Made by a program: the position numbers and the translations under genes
In this document: piece by piece, positions 27,525 to 36,039 of the stretch
Numbering within the stretch: position 1 is the first letter of the stretch
Layout: the number at the start of each line of letters is the position of its first letter
Notes under the pieces: generated by a model
The model's database searches: none
Seen by the model: the letters and a program-made list of their open reading frames with translations, nothing else
Told to the model about the DNA's origin: nothing
DNA from: CAXBBB01 sp963841855
Lineage (GTDB): Bacteria > Bacteroidota > Rhodothermia > Rhodothermales > BA12
DNA: 64,000 bases
Direction of reading: 5' to 3'
Assembly: GCA_963841855.1 (NCBI GenBank)
Contig: CAWJEJ010000003.1
Span: 186,001 to 250,000, forward strand

Positions 27525-29096
27525 ATGCGCCACTTTCTCTTCCTTCTGCCCTTCCTCGTGTGCACCGGATGCCGCGGCGTCGGTCTAGGCGAGATGAAAT
27601 CCGCGGTCGAGCGAGCAGCCGGAGACTCGTCCCGTGTATCGGAATTTTATGCAGACCGCGACTTCGCCCCTTTTTGGACGCAGAAGCCGGGTTTGAGCGA
27701 CGAAGCTATCGACATGGTGGCGCGTCTGTGCTGGGCGGAAGACGAGGTATTGGACGCGTCCGAATTCGACTTGCCCTCGCTCGCTGCTCTTCTGGAACTG
27801 GCATACGACGAAGCGCTGCCCGATTCACAGCGTGCCCGGACGGCAGCCGAGCTTGAGGTGGGACTATCCACCGCCTTGATCCGCTTCGCCGAGCAGATGC
27901 ACTATGGGGTCACCGATGCGCGCGAGTTGGGCGCCGAGTGGCAGGTAGAACGCGACACCTTGCGCGCCGCCAGCATACTCAGACAGGCAACGGCTGACGG
28001 AATGGAGGCTCTCGTCGATAACCTGTCGAAGTCTCGGCCCAATTACGCGGAGCTGAGACGAGCTCACGTCAGGTACCGCACGCTCGCGGCTCGTGGTGGA
28101 TGGCAGGCAGTCCCTGCGCCCGGATCGCCTAACTTCGCTCGCCTGCTTACGGCGCGGCTGGCCGCGACAGGTGATCTGGCCGACGAAGCGGACTCGGTTT
28201 CGGCTTCGTCCGCCGATCTGACCGAAGGGCTGCGCCGCTTCCAGCAGCGCCACGGGTTAGCCCAGACAGGACAGGCCGATCCGGAGACGAGGGTTCAGCT
28301 GAACGTTTCGGCCGAAGTGCGCGCTCAGGCACTCAGGCGCAACCTCGAACGGGTGCGCTGGATGCCCAATCGGCCCCGAGGGCGCTACCTCTACGCCAAC
28401 CTCGCCGGTGGATTCGTCCTGGGCTTCGACGGCGAGGACGACCCCATCCGCCTGTCTGCTGCGCCGACGCTCGATACTCCCTTACGTGCCGACACGCTGC
28501 GCACGCTCACGATGGCTCCCACGTGGAATGTGCCGCCTGCAAAAGCGGCCGACTTGTTGAGACGTGGTTTGCTCAGCGAGGATGCTGGGTTCGAGACGTA
28601 TCAAAGCGATCAGCGCATCCCGATCAGCGGGGTCACAGGCGCCGAGCTTGAGCGAGGGACGGTACGCGTTAGGCAGAGAGGCGGAGGGCAGAACGCGCTG
28701 GGCAGTCTGGCGCTGCGGCAGCGACCTGGCGCAGCCGCGCTGATCCACGGCGGAGACGACGACGAGGTGACACCTGCGGGTGTCAATGTCGGCGATGCGG
28801 CGGGACTGGCGGCCTTCGTCTTGGGCTGGACGTCCGAGCGCGCTGCCGCTGCTCTACGTGCAGCCCGGGCTGAGGAGACAGCTCGCGTGCTGGAGATCGA
28901 TCCGCCTCTCCCCTACTTCGCTCTCTACCTCATGGCATGGGTCGAGCCGGACGGAACGGTGCATTTCCGGCCCGACGTGCGAGGCCTGGACGCCGCGCTC
29001 GACCGCGATCTCCGCCGCGCTGTTGCCCCTACCAACGCTCGCCGAGTGGCACAAGCGTGCGAATTGCTGACCACTCCGCCCAGCGTTGAGGACTGA
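27525..29096 (+). CDS. YcbB/LdtD-like L,D-transpeptidase relative without the catalytic cysteine
   Basis: The 523-aa product has a lipoprotein-type signal (MRHFLFLLPFLVCTGC). It continues with the YcbB scaffold (FYADRDFAPFWTQKPGLSD, then LIRFAEQMHYGVTDARELG), a peptidoglycan-binding-like segment (LRRFQQRHGLAQTGQADPET) and NLERVRWMPNRPRGRYLYAN, the strand leading into the YkuD domain. In active enzymes the domain ends in SHGC[IV]R; here the aligned residues are TPAGVN (416-421), so the nucleophilic Cys is Gly419 and the Arg is Asn421. HGG (408-410) replaces the usual HDT or HGT. The fold is otherwise complete, so this looks like a non-catalytic, perhaps substrate-binding, relative. TACCTTTA (27513-27520) just upstream is a possible -7 element. 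Confidence 0.75.
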   Translation: MRHFLFLLPFLVCTGCRGVGLGEMKSAVERAAGDSSRVSEFYADRDFAPFWTQKPGLSDEAIDMVARLCWAEDEVLDASEFDLPSLAALLELAYDEALPDSQRARTAAELEVGLSTALIRFAEQMHYGVTDARELGAEWQVERDTLRAASILRQATADGMEALVDNLSKSRPNYAELRRAHVRYRTLAARGGWQAVPAPGSPNFARLLTARLAATGDLADEADSVSASSADLTEGLRRFQQRHGLAQTGQADPETRVQLNVSAEVRAQALRRNLERVRWMPNRPRGRYLYANLAGGFVLGFDGEDDPIRLSAAPTLDTPLRADTLRTLTMAPTWNVPPAKAADLLRRGLLSEDAGFETYQSDQRIPISGVTGAELERGTVRVRQRGGGQNALGSLALRQRPGAAALIHGGDDDEVTPAGVNVGDAAGLAAFVLGWTSERAAAALRAARAEETARVLEIDPPLPYFALYLMAWVEPDGTVHFRPDVRGLDAALDRDLRRAVAPTNARRVAQACELLTTPPSVED

Positions 29097-29265
29097 GAGA
29101 CTGTTTGGCGAAAGACCGCGGGGCTGCGAACCCGAAGGGACCACGTAGTGAACGGCTCGGAAATCGGCTCGCTGTGTTGCGCTGCATCGCCCTAGACTGG
29201 CGCAACGGTAGGTCACGCAGTACTACCTGCTTTGCACGTCTTGCGCCACCTTCACCGAGCAGTCT

Positions 29266-30291
29266 CTAAGCTGCGCGCGTGATGCGCACTAGGTCGATCC
29301 GGCTCGGATTGCTGTCGAGAATCGTGAAACGGTAGCCGTCCATGTCTACCCACTCTTGCGCGCGCGGAATGTGGTCGAAATGGCCGAGTAGATAGCCCGC
29401 CAGCGTTTCGTACTCGCCCGTGGGAAGGCTGATTTCGTGGACGCGCTCCAGCGTTTCCATGTCGACGCGGCCCGAAGCGATCAGCGTGTCCGCACCAGCG
29501 CGCCGTACCAGCACCTCGTCGGCATCGAATTCGTCTCTGATGTCGCCGAAGAGCGCTTCGAGGAGGTCTTCGCGAGCGACCAGCCCAGTCGTTCCGCCAA
29601 AGTCATCCATCACGACGGCGAGCGAGTGGTGACCCATTATCATGGCGCGCAGCAGCGCATCGACCGGCATGTCGACGCGGACGAAGAAGGGTTCGCGCAC
29701 CACATCGGCCAGAGTCGGCGGATTCTGAAACAGGTCGTAGGCAAACGCGACGCCGGTTACGTTGTCGAGCGTGTCGCGGTAGACCAGCAGGCGCGAGTGG
29801 CCCGTCGTCTGGAAGCGAAGGCGGAGTTCGTCCAGCGTAGCCGTTTCGTCGATGGCTTGAATAGCCGTCCGCTCGACCATTAGCGCGAACAGTTCGAGAC
29901 TACCAAAGCTGCGCACGTTGGCGGCCACCAGTTCATCGACCGCGTGTGGTGCGGCCAGATGGTCTGCGTCCAACCCAACCAGCCGCGCCAGGGCCGAGAG
30001 TGGGATGCGAAACAGCGACGGATCGGGCGGACGCCAGAGCGCCAATGCGTGAGGCAACGCGTAGCACGCAATCAGGGCGAACGCCGCTCCCGTCAGCTCC
30101 GAAATCACCGGGGGCGTATCGGTGCGGAGCATTAGCCACACCGCTAGAGCCGCAGTCAGAGCCGTCGCGCTCATTCCGAGCGTCTGCGCCAACCGCAACT
30201 GTGCGCCAGCTTCGGGCTCTCGGTGAAGCGCAGCATGGCCCGCCCAGCACCAAGCGCTCAGAGTTCCAGCGGCGATCATCAGGAGGGTCAC
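29266..30291 (-). CDS. CBS-pair and CorC/HlyC-domain membrane protein
   Basis: The 341-aa product has up to three N-terminal hydrophobic segments (about 1-20, 40-57 and 65-84), a CBS pair (about 120-240: SRLLVYRDTLDNVTGVAFAY, then LAVVMDDFGGTTGLVAREDL) and a CorC_HlyC domain (about 255-335, ending FTILDSNPSRIDLVRI). This is the CNNM/CorC (hemolysin-like) family, linked to Mg2+/Co2+ efflux. Typical members have a four-helix DUF21 domain of about 180 residues; here it is short and weakly conserved. It follows the crotonase gene by 12 bases and is probably co-transcribed. Confidence 0.75.
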   Translation of the reverse strand: MTLLMIAAGTLSAWCWAGHAALHREPEAGAQLRLAQTLGMSATALTAALAVWLMLRTDTPPVISELTGAAFALIACYALPHALALWRPPDPSLFRIPLSALARLVGLDADHLAAPHAVDELVAANVRSFGSLELFALMVERTAIQAIDETATLDELRLRFQTTGHSRLLVYRDTLDNVTGVAFAYDLFQNPPTLADVVREPFFVRVDMPVDALLRAMIMGHHSLAVVMDDFGGTTGLVAREDLLEALFGDIRDEFDADEVLVRRAGADTLIASGRVDMETLERVHEISLPTGEYETLAGYLLGHFDHIPRAQEWVDMDGYRFTILDSNPSRIDLVRITRAA

Positions 30292-30303
30292 AGGGTCGGC
30301 GGG

Positions 30304-31083
30304 TTACTGACCACTCCAAACGGGACGGCGTTTCTCCATGAACGCAGTCGCCCCCTCGCGCACGTCGTCGGTAGCGCAGGCCTGTCCGAACAGCTTGGCC
30401 TCGGCCTGCTGTCCGTCGGCTAGCGGGCGGTCCGAGTGGCGCAGCGCTTCGAGCGTCAGCCGGATGGCGACCGGAGCCTGCCGCGCGATTGTCTGAGCCA
30501 TCTGGGTAGCGGCGGCAAGCGTTTCGGCGTGAGCAACGACTTGGTTGACAAGGCCGATTTGGTGGGCTCGTTCTGCGCCGATGCGCGCACCAGTCAGCAC
30601 CAGTTCGGTCGCGATGCCCAGACCGACGAGCCGAGGCAGCCGTTGCGTGCCACCATAACCCGGGATTATGCCCAGTCCCACTTCGGGCTGGCCAAAAATG
30701 GCATTCTCACTGGCTACGCGTAGGTGACATGCCATCGCCAACTCGCATCCGCCTCCGAGCGCATACCCGTTGACGGCCGCCACGACGGCCTTGGGCAATT
30801 GCGCAATCTGGTCGAACACGCGCTGCCCACGTTCGGCGAAGTGTTGGCCGCTGTCGGCGTCGAGGTCCGAGAACTGCCCGATGTCGGCTCCTGCGACGAA
30901 GCTCTTGTCGCCCGCGCCGGTCAGCACGACGGCTTTGACCGCGTCATCGTCTCCAGCCCGCTCGAACGCGTCGCCCAGCGCGCCCAGCAGGTCGTGCGAG
31001 AGCGCGTTGAGCTTGTCGGGGCGGTTGATCGTCAGCGTCAGAATGCCATCGTCGGAGACGGAGTAGAGAACGAGATCGGACAT
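30304..31083 (-). CDS. Enoyl-CoA hydratase/isomerase (crotonase) family
   Basis: The 259-aa protein is a standard crotonase: INRPDKLNALSHDLL near the N-terminus, the oxyanion-hole motif KSFVAGADIGQF, and the two catalytic Glu residues in ALGGGCELAMACHLRVASE and GQPEVGLGIIPGYGGTQRL. It would hydrate 2-enoyl-CoA in fatty-acid beta-oxidation. The substrate chain length cannot be told from sequence. It is followed on the same strand by the CBS/CorC gene. Confidence 0.9.
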   Translation of the reverse strand: MSDLVLYSVSDDGILTLTINRPDKLNALSHDLLGALGDAFERAGDDDAVKAVVLTGAGDKSFVAGADIGQFSDLDADSGQHFAERGQRVFDQIAQLPKAVVAAVNGYALGGGCELAMACHLRVASENAIFGQPEVGLGIIPGYGGTQRLPRLVGLGIATELVLTGARIGAERAHQIGLVNQVVAHAETLAAATQMAQTIARQAPVAIRLTLEALRHSDRPLADGQQAEAKLFGQACATDDVREGATAFMEKRRPVWSGQ

Positions 31084-31099
31084 GTCAGGGGGAAGTTGA

Positions 31100-32065
31100 T
31101 TAGAAGTCAGAACCGAGCGGTTCGCCGGTAGCGGTTACGTGGTCAGGCAACGTGGCTCCCTGCGCCGTCGGTCCATCGGGCGTGAGCGGTAGGAGATAGA
31201 GTAGGGAATCGGACCAGAAGTCGAGCCGCACCGCTACGCCTCTCGTGGGCGAATCGGACGCCGACGGGAAGTAGAAGAGGTGCACGTTGTCGCTCTCGTG
31301 CTGCGGTTTGTAAACCACGCCCGAACTCGACACCAAACTCATCGTGGGTTCGCTCCTCATTTCCAGAGAGTCGACGAAAGGCGAGTGCAGGACGATCGAC
31401 CGGCGCTCGCGCGTGGACACGTAGTTCAGGACGCCGAAGCGCCCCGTCTCGTAGCTCAGCTTGGGAGACAGGTTGGAGGCCGAGTTGATAGAGCGGAAGC
31501 CGAGATACGCCCGCTCATCGCCCCAGTAAACGACGAGAATCTCCGAGTCCGAGACCATGACTACCTCGCCGGTCTCCAGATCGTAGAGCGTTTGCGTGTT
31601 CGAAGCGCTGCAGCAGCCGAGGTTCATCGTTCGGTAGAACGTGAGCTCTACGAACCCGAATCCCGGCTTCCACACGCCGCCTACGCTGGCCGAATCGGTT
31701 AGGGACCAGACGGGCTCTCCCAGATCAGAATCTCGGTACGCTTCGACGGTAAACCTCGAGATCGATCCCTCGGCCGCATAGATCACTTCGCCCTCGACGG
31801 ATTCTTTGATCACCAAAGCTCGATCCTGGTTGACCTGCACGCGCGAGATGGTCTCGTTCAGGCTATAGTGCCCGTCATAGCCATCTCTGCTGATGAGGCG
31901 AAACGCCGACTCGCCGCGAATTCCAGACTCCGAATCGGCCGAGTCTACCAGCGCCAGCGCGCCCGGCACAGGCGGATCGGAGGCGGAATCGGCGCATCCC
32001 GAGAGCGCCAGCAGCACCAAGACGCCGACTGACGTGATACGAGCCGGGAAGCAGCCGAGCGTCAT
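31100..32065 (-). CDS. Lipoprotein of unknown function
   Basis: I prefer ATG 32065 (MTLGCFPARITSVGVLVLLA) over the GTG at 32089, which would overlap the upstream gene. The lipobox is LALSGC and mature residues are mostly beta-type with many Ser, Asp and Gly. No family is recognised. A CC pair (NLGCCSAS, about 160) is notable. It sits 13 bases downstream of the coiled-coil membrane protein of the PspA cluster and 16 bases upstream of the crotonase gene, so it may be transcribed with both. Confidence 0.65.
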   Translation of the reverse strand: MTLGCFPARITSVGVLVLLALSGCADSASDPPVPGALALVDSADSESGIRGESAFRLISRDGYDGHYSLNETISRVQVNQDRALVIKESVEGEVIYAAEGSISRFTVEAYRDSDLGEPVWSLTDSASVGGVWKPGFGFVELTFYRTMNLGCCSASNTQTLYDLETGEVVMVSDSEILVVYWGDERAYLGFRSINSASNLSPKLSYETGRFGVLNYVSTRERRSIVLHSPFVDSLEMRSEPTMSLVSSSGVVYKPQHESDNVHLFYFPSASDSPTRGVAVRLDFWSDSLLYLLPLTPDGPTAQGATLPDHVTATGEPLGSDF

Positions 32066-32078
32066 CGTCGTCGCGGGC

Positions 32079-33008
32079 TTAGCGCTCACGCGACCGGCGA
32101 GCGTCCGTCAGACCATCGAGATCGCGATTGAGGTCGTCCAAATCGCTGTCGAGATCATCGAGTAGGGGCGCGGGGGACTCTTCGAGCGACAACCCGCCGC
32201 CGGGGATCGACGATGAGAAAATGTCCTCGACTTCCATTACCGAACGCTCGGTCTCCTCGACCTCTTCGAGTAGCGTGTCGAGTTGGAACGTGATCTCCTC
32301 GGGATTACGCAGCGTCAGCGACTGCTCGTGGATGTACTGCACCACGTCTTCGATGGTGGCGAGCTGTGCGTCGAGGATCTCCAGGTTCTCCCTCCCCTTT
32401 TTGGAGCGCGTCAGGCGGCTCTCGAGGATGCGCAAGCGGCGTTCTTTGACAGCCCGAACGCGCGGCGGATCGTCCGACATGTCTTGTCGCAGCGCGGCGA
32501 TGGCGGCGGCGAGTTCGGACTGCGTCGTCTGCTGCATCGCATAGGCGTAGCGCTCGCGCTGGTGCAGCAGCGTGAGGTAGCTGTCGAGCAGTCCGTTGAT
32601 CTTCTTGATGTGGCTGTCAAGTAGCCCTTGCGACGCGTAGCTCAGCTTCTCGTAGTTCGACTTGATCTCACTCTGGAGCCGCTTGAGGCGTCCGTAGCGC
32701 CGCTGGTCGGTGCGGCTCAGCGTCGAGAACAGCTCTTTCTGCGACGGGGCCTTCTTGGGCTCGGCGGCTTTGCGGGAGCGGATCGCCTTCTGCCATCGGG
32801 CGTCGCGCGGGACCGTTCCCAAGAAGAGCAGTTCGGCGGCGGCGGTGAAGAGCAGCAGCAAGTTGGTGACGAACGTCCCGTCGATGCCAAGCTGAGCCGC
32901 CCCGATACCGACCCCGAACGTGACCGCCATCGCGACGATCAGGAACGTGAGATTCCACGGATGGAGAAACGCTTCGCGCGTATAGTTGGGCGTGTCCGAG
33001 GCGGGCAT
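32079..33008 (-). CDS. Two-helix membrane protein with long coiled coil, in the PspA cluster
   Basis: The 309-aa product has two membrane helices (NLTFLIVAMAVTFGVGIGAA and FVTNLLLLFTAAAELLFLG, about 19-62). A long helical, charged region follows (about 90-270, for example RLKRLQSEIKSNYEKLSYA), then an acidic tail rich in DLDSDLDDL. No named family is recognised. Its ATG overlaps the stop of the preceding 161-aa gene by one base (TGATG at 33006-33010, minus strand), which marks it as part of the PspA operon. A membrane anchor or sensor for the PspA scaffold is my inference. Confidence 0.65.
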   Translation of the reverse strand: MPASDTPNYTREAFLHPWNLTFLIVAMAVTFGVGIGAAQLGIDGTFVTNLLLLFTAAAELLFLGTVPRDARWQKAIRSRKAAEPKKAPSQKELFSTLSRTDQRRYGRLKRLQSEIKSNYEKLSYASQGLLDSHIKKINGLLDSYLTLLHQRERYAYAMQQTTQSELAAAIAALRQDMSDDPPRVRAVKERRLRILESRLTRSKKGRENLEILDAQLATIEDVVQYIHEQSLTLRNPEEITFQLDTLLEEVEETERSVMEVEDIFSSSIPGGGLSLEESPAPLLDDLDSDLDDLNRDLDGLTDARRSRER

Positions 33009-33493
33009 CAGGTGCGTCGGCCGAGCGTTTTGGTGGAAGGGGCAGCGGGCGCGTCGGGATCAGCGTCCGAAGTGGGAGGCGTGCGTCCGAGCGTTTTCGA
33101 CGTGGCCGATGGCGCGGCGTCGTCGGCCAGTTCATCTGTCGCGGCGGGCGAGGTACGCGGAGGAGCCGACAGTTCGCCTTTCATTTGGGCCACGAGCGCT
33201 CGGGCGCGTTCGGCGCGGAGTGCTTCGTCGTCCGCCTCGGCCGTGCCGTCTAGGTCGAGTCCTTCGGTCGCGATCTCGAAGCGGGCTTCGCCCATCGCTG
33301 CGTCTCGGCCCACCCTGTTCATCGCTTGCTCCAAAGCATCCAGCGCACCCGACGACCCGCTGACGATCTTGCTGAACGCCGACGCGACGCGCCCTTTCTG
33401 CTGCGCCGACTGCGCCAGCCCTTTGAGCCGGCGCATCTCGCGCAGGTGAGCCTTTTCCTCGGCTTTGATCTTCTCGAACTCGTCGGGCGTCAT
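33008..33493 (-). CDS. PspA-associated small protein with two KTLGR motifs in its tail
   Basis: The 161-aa soluble protein has a helical N-terminal part (EKIKAEEKAHLREMRRLKGL, then SAFSKIVSGSSGALDALEQA) and a disordered C-terminal tail. The tail contains the pentapeptide KTLGR twice (SKTLGRTPP and STKTLGRRT). The same [KR]TLGR motif ends the neighbouring PspA protein. It starts 8 bases after the pspA stop and its stop overlaps the next start. No family name can be given; a PspA cofactor is inferred from the shared tail motif and operon position. Confidence 0.65.
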   Translation of the reverse strand: MTPDEFEKIKAEEKAHLREMRRLKGLAQSAQQKGRVASAFSKIVSGSSGALDALEQAMNRVGRDAAMGEARFEIATEGLDLDGTAEADDEALRAERARALVAQMKGELSAPPRTSPAATDELADDAAPSATSKTLGRTPPTSDADPDAPAAPSTKTLGRRT

Positions 33494-33501
33494 CGCAGAC
33501 C

Positions 33502-34284
33502 TCAGCGTTCAGCCGACGTGCGGTCGCGGCCCAGCGTGCGTCCGTCGCCGCTCGAGGGCAATTCGTCGTCGAGCGTGAGCGACGGGCGGACGGGAGCCGA
33601 AGGCGCTTCGGGTTCGAGCAGGCCCATCTCCATCTTCATCTGACGCACCAGGTCCGAGGCGCGCATCGACTCGGCATCCTCTTCGATCTGCATCGCTTCG
33701 CTATCGACGCTGTCAAGCGCCAGTTCCATGCGGGCTTCGTTGCGAGCCGTCTCCTCGTTGACCTTGCGGATCATCTCGTCGTGCGTCTGATCCATCCCGC
33801 CGACCTCGAACTGCTCGAGCGCGTCGGCGACGCGGCCCTGCCACTTGGCGCGTTCGTGGGCGCGCAAGGCTTCGCGCGCCTGCCCGATCTTGTTCTCCTT
33901 CTCGCGCATGAACGCTTTCTTGACCTGGAGCGCTTTGTCGTAAGCCGCCGTCGCGTATTTCAGCTGCTCCCTGCTCGACGACAGACGTTCGCGCGCCTGC
34001 TCCATGCGCAGGGCGTACTGCTGCGCGATGTCGTCGCGTCCGGCCTGGATGGCGGCCTTCATCTTGTCGGTATAGCCGCCCTGCTCGCGCTCGGACTTCT
34101 GGACCTCCTTCTGAAGCAAGATCACGTTGGCCTTGACCGTCGCGATGTTCTCGTTCATCTTCGGGACCTGATCGTTCAGCTCGCGGATGTTCTGTTCGAG
34201 AATCAGGCGCGGATCCTCCATTGCCGAGATGGCACCGCCGAAGATGGACTTGATGGCCCGGGAGAAACGTGTCCAGAGAGACAT
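33502..34284 (-). CDS. pspA: PspA/IM30 (ESCRT-III-like) envelope-stress protein
   Basis: The 260-aa protein has the PspA N-terminus (RFSRAIKSIFGGAISAMEDP, then LILEQNIRELNDQVPKMNEN) followed by the long antiparallel coiled coil with KEVQKSEREQGGYTDKMKAA. It continues to the C-terminal helices (SMRASDLVRQMKMEMGLLE). PspA/Vipp1 proteins polymerise on damaged inner membrane and protect it. The tail beyond the conserved fold (about 225-260) ends GDGRTLGRDRTSAER and shares the TLGR motif with the next gene product. It is the first gene of a minus-strand operon and is divergent from an MscS-like channel gene. Confidence 0.9.
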   Translation of the reverse strand: MSLWTRFSRAIKSIFGGAISAMEDPRLILEQNIRELNDQVPKMNENIATVKANVILLQKEVQKSEREQGGYTDKMKAAIQAGRDDIAQQYALRMEQARERLSSSREQLKYATAAYDKALQVKKAFMREKENKIGQAREALRAHERAKWQGRVADALEQFEVGGMDQTHDEMIRKVNEETARNEARMELALDSVDSEAMQIEEDAESMRASDLVRQMKMEMGLLEPEAPSAPVRPSLTLDDELPSSGDGRTLGRDRTSAER

Positions 34285-34480
34285 AAGAGCGGAGAGAGTG
34301 GAGAGAGCCTAACGGAAAACTAGGAGCGAAGATGCACCTCGGCGGTCAAGATAGCACGCACCGACTCGGCCATCGTGCCTTACCTGCGCCGAGTAGAGGC
34401 GGACTCGTCCGTAAAGATGCTGTCCCGGCCGGATGCGGATGCCGCGCATTCGGTTACACCGCGCTCCAACACGACTGCCC

Positions 34481-35482
34481 ATGCACCAGGATATTCCCGC
34501 TGCCCCCGACTCAGCCGCTGCCGACTCGTCGTTCGCCACCTCCACCAACGCCGACCCGGCGATCATCATCGACAAGGTGCAGGAGATGCTCAACGGCTTC
34601 CTGCGGCTGATTCCGAGCATCGTGCTGGCCGTCGTTACGTTTGCCATCTTTATCGGGATCGCGGCGGGCGTGCGCTGGCTCATCCGCCGATCGATGAGAG
34701 GGCGGCAGTCGAGCAACGTCGCCATGGCGATTGGGCGCGTGGCCTACGTCATCATCCTATTCGTCGGCCTGCTGATCGCGCTGACTATCGTGTTTCCGTC
34801 GATGAACGGCGCGTCGCTGCTCCAGCTGTTGGGCGTCGGTTCGCTGGCGATCGGGTTCGCGTTTCGCGACATCGCTCAGAACTTCCTGGCTGGCCTGCTC
34901 CTGCTGCTGCGCGAGCCGTTTAGGGTCGGCGACCAGATCCGCTACGGCGACTTCGAGGGCAACGTCGAGGCTATCGAGACGCGCGCAACGTTCCTGCGCA
35001 CCTACAACGGTACCCGCGTCATCATCCCCAACGGCGAGATCTACACCAACGCCGTCAAGGTGCTGACCGCGTTCGAGAACCGGCGCAGCGAATACGCCGT
35101 CGGCATCGGCTACGGCGACGACATCGAAAAGGCGCGATCGGCCATGATCGAAGCGCTCAAAGGTGTAGAAGGTGTCCTCGCCGACCCGCCGCCCGACGTG
35201 CTGACGGACGAACTCGCCGGATCGAGCGTCAACCTGGAAGCCCGGTGGTGGAGCGCGCCCGACATCAGCACGGTCAAGCACGTCCGCAGCCGCGTTCTTA
35301 CAGCTCTAAAGCTTGCTCTGGACGACGCCGGAATCGACATGCCTTACCCGACTCAGGTCACGCTCTGGCACGATCAGACCGAAGCCATCGACGGCGACCG
35401 TACCAAGCAGCGCGAGGGGTGGCCCATCGGCGACAATCCGCCCGACGCACGGTGGAAAGTCGAAAAGGGCGGAGAAGCGTAA
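34481..35482 (+). CDS. Small-conductance mechanosensitive channel (MscS family)
   Basis: From ATG 34481 (MHQDIPAAPDSAAADS), the 333-aa protein has three membrane helices (LIPSIVLAVVTFAIFIGIAA and two more), the pore helix and beta-domain entry (LLGVGSLAIGFAFRDIAQNF, then LLREPFRVGDQIRYGDFEG) and the mixed alpha/beta vestibule. It should form a homoheptameric osmotic safety valve. It is a different paralogue from the one at 16942-18108 and lacks a signal peptide. It is divergent from pspA, so two envelope-stress functions share one intergenic region. Its stop is only 2 bases from the stop of the convergent DinB gene. Confidence 0.9.
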   Translation: MHQDIPAAPDSAAADSSFATSTNADPAIIIDKVQEMLNGFLRLIPSIVLAVVTFAIFIGIAAGVRWLIRRSMRGRQSSNVAMAIGRVAYVIILFVGLLIALTIVFPSMNGASLLQLLGVGSLAIGFAFRDIAQNFLAGLLLLLREPFRVGDQIRYGDFEGNVEAIETRATFLRTYNGTRVIIPNGEIYTNAVKVLTAFENRRSEYAVGIGYGDDIEKARSAMIEALKGVEGVLADPPPDVLTDELAGSSVNLEARWWSAPDISTVKHVRSRVLTALKLALDDAGIDMPYPTQVTLWHDQTEAIDGDRTKQREGWPIGDNPPDARWKVEKGGEA

Positions 35483-35484
35483 CG

Positions 35485-35985
35485 TCAAGCGGCGGCCGCT
35501 TCCAGGGCGGCGACGGTGGAGCGCGCTTCCGACAAGTGGCGGGCCTGGTGCGCCCAGGTGCCCTCAAGCCACGAGGCGACACTCGCGCCCGAGTGTTCAC
35601 CGCTAGACATGCCGTGATCGCACAACGAAATCAGATCGTTTTGCACGCCTTCGAAGCGGGCGAGAACCTTGGCGGGGTCGTGGTCGAAGGCTGGGACGAT
35701 GTGGAGACCATCGTCTTCCAAACCCTGATCGCTGGCGTCGCGCTCGAAAAAGCCGTCTAACCGGCCCAGCGACACGTCGTGCGGATGGTTGCGGTCGGCG
35801 GCGTGGCGGAGTTTAGGCAGCAGCATGGCCGCCGTCACGTTGAGATGCGCCAAGATCTGAAGGGCGCTCCACTGCGTGGGGTCCGTTTGCGCGTTGAGGA
35901 CAGCGCGTGGATGATTGTCGACTAGGGCGCGGGCCTCGGCTTTGTGCGACTCGAAGGCGGCGTGCCAGCGGTGGAGATCGGTCAT
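35485..35985 (-). CDS. DinB-family protein
   Basis: From ATG 35985 (MTDLHRWHAAFESHKAEA) the product is 166 aa. The TTG 12 bases upstream is possible but less likely. The pattern QWSALQILAHLNVTAAMLL in the second helix and TWAHQARHLSEARSTVAAL near the end fit the four-helix DinB/DUF664 fold, whose spaced His residues bind a divalent metal. Family members are often thiol (for example bacillithiol or mycothiol) transferases, but the substrate cannot be told here. It is the last gene of a minus-strand run that starts at the MBL-fold gene. Confidence 0.7.
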   Translation of the reverse strand: MTDLHRWHAAFESHKAEARALVDNHPRAVLNAQTDPTQWSALQILAHLNVTAAMLLPKLRHAADRNHPHDVSLGRLDGFFERDASDQGLEDDGLHIVPAFDHDPAKVLARFEGVQNDLISLCDHGMSSGEHSGASVASWLEGTWAHQARHLSEARSTVAALEAAAA

Positions 35986-36039
35986 GTCGTAAGGCAATGG
36001 TGGTGCGTGGGACGAATGAAACGGCGACCTCTGGAAGCG

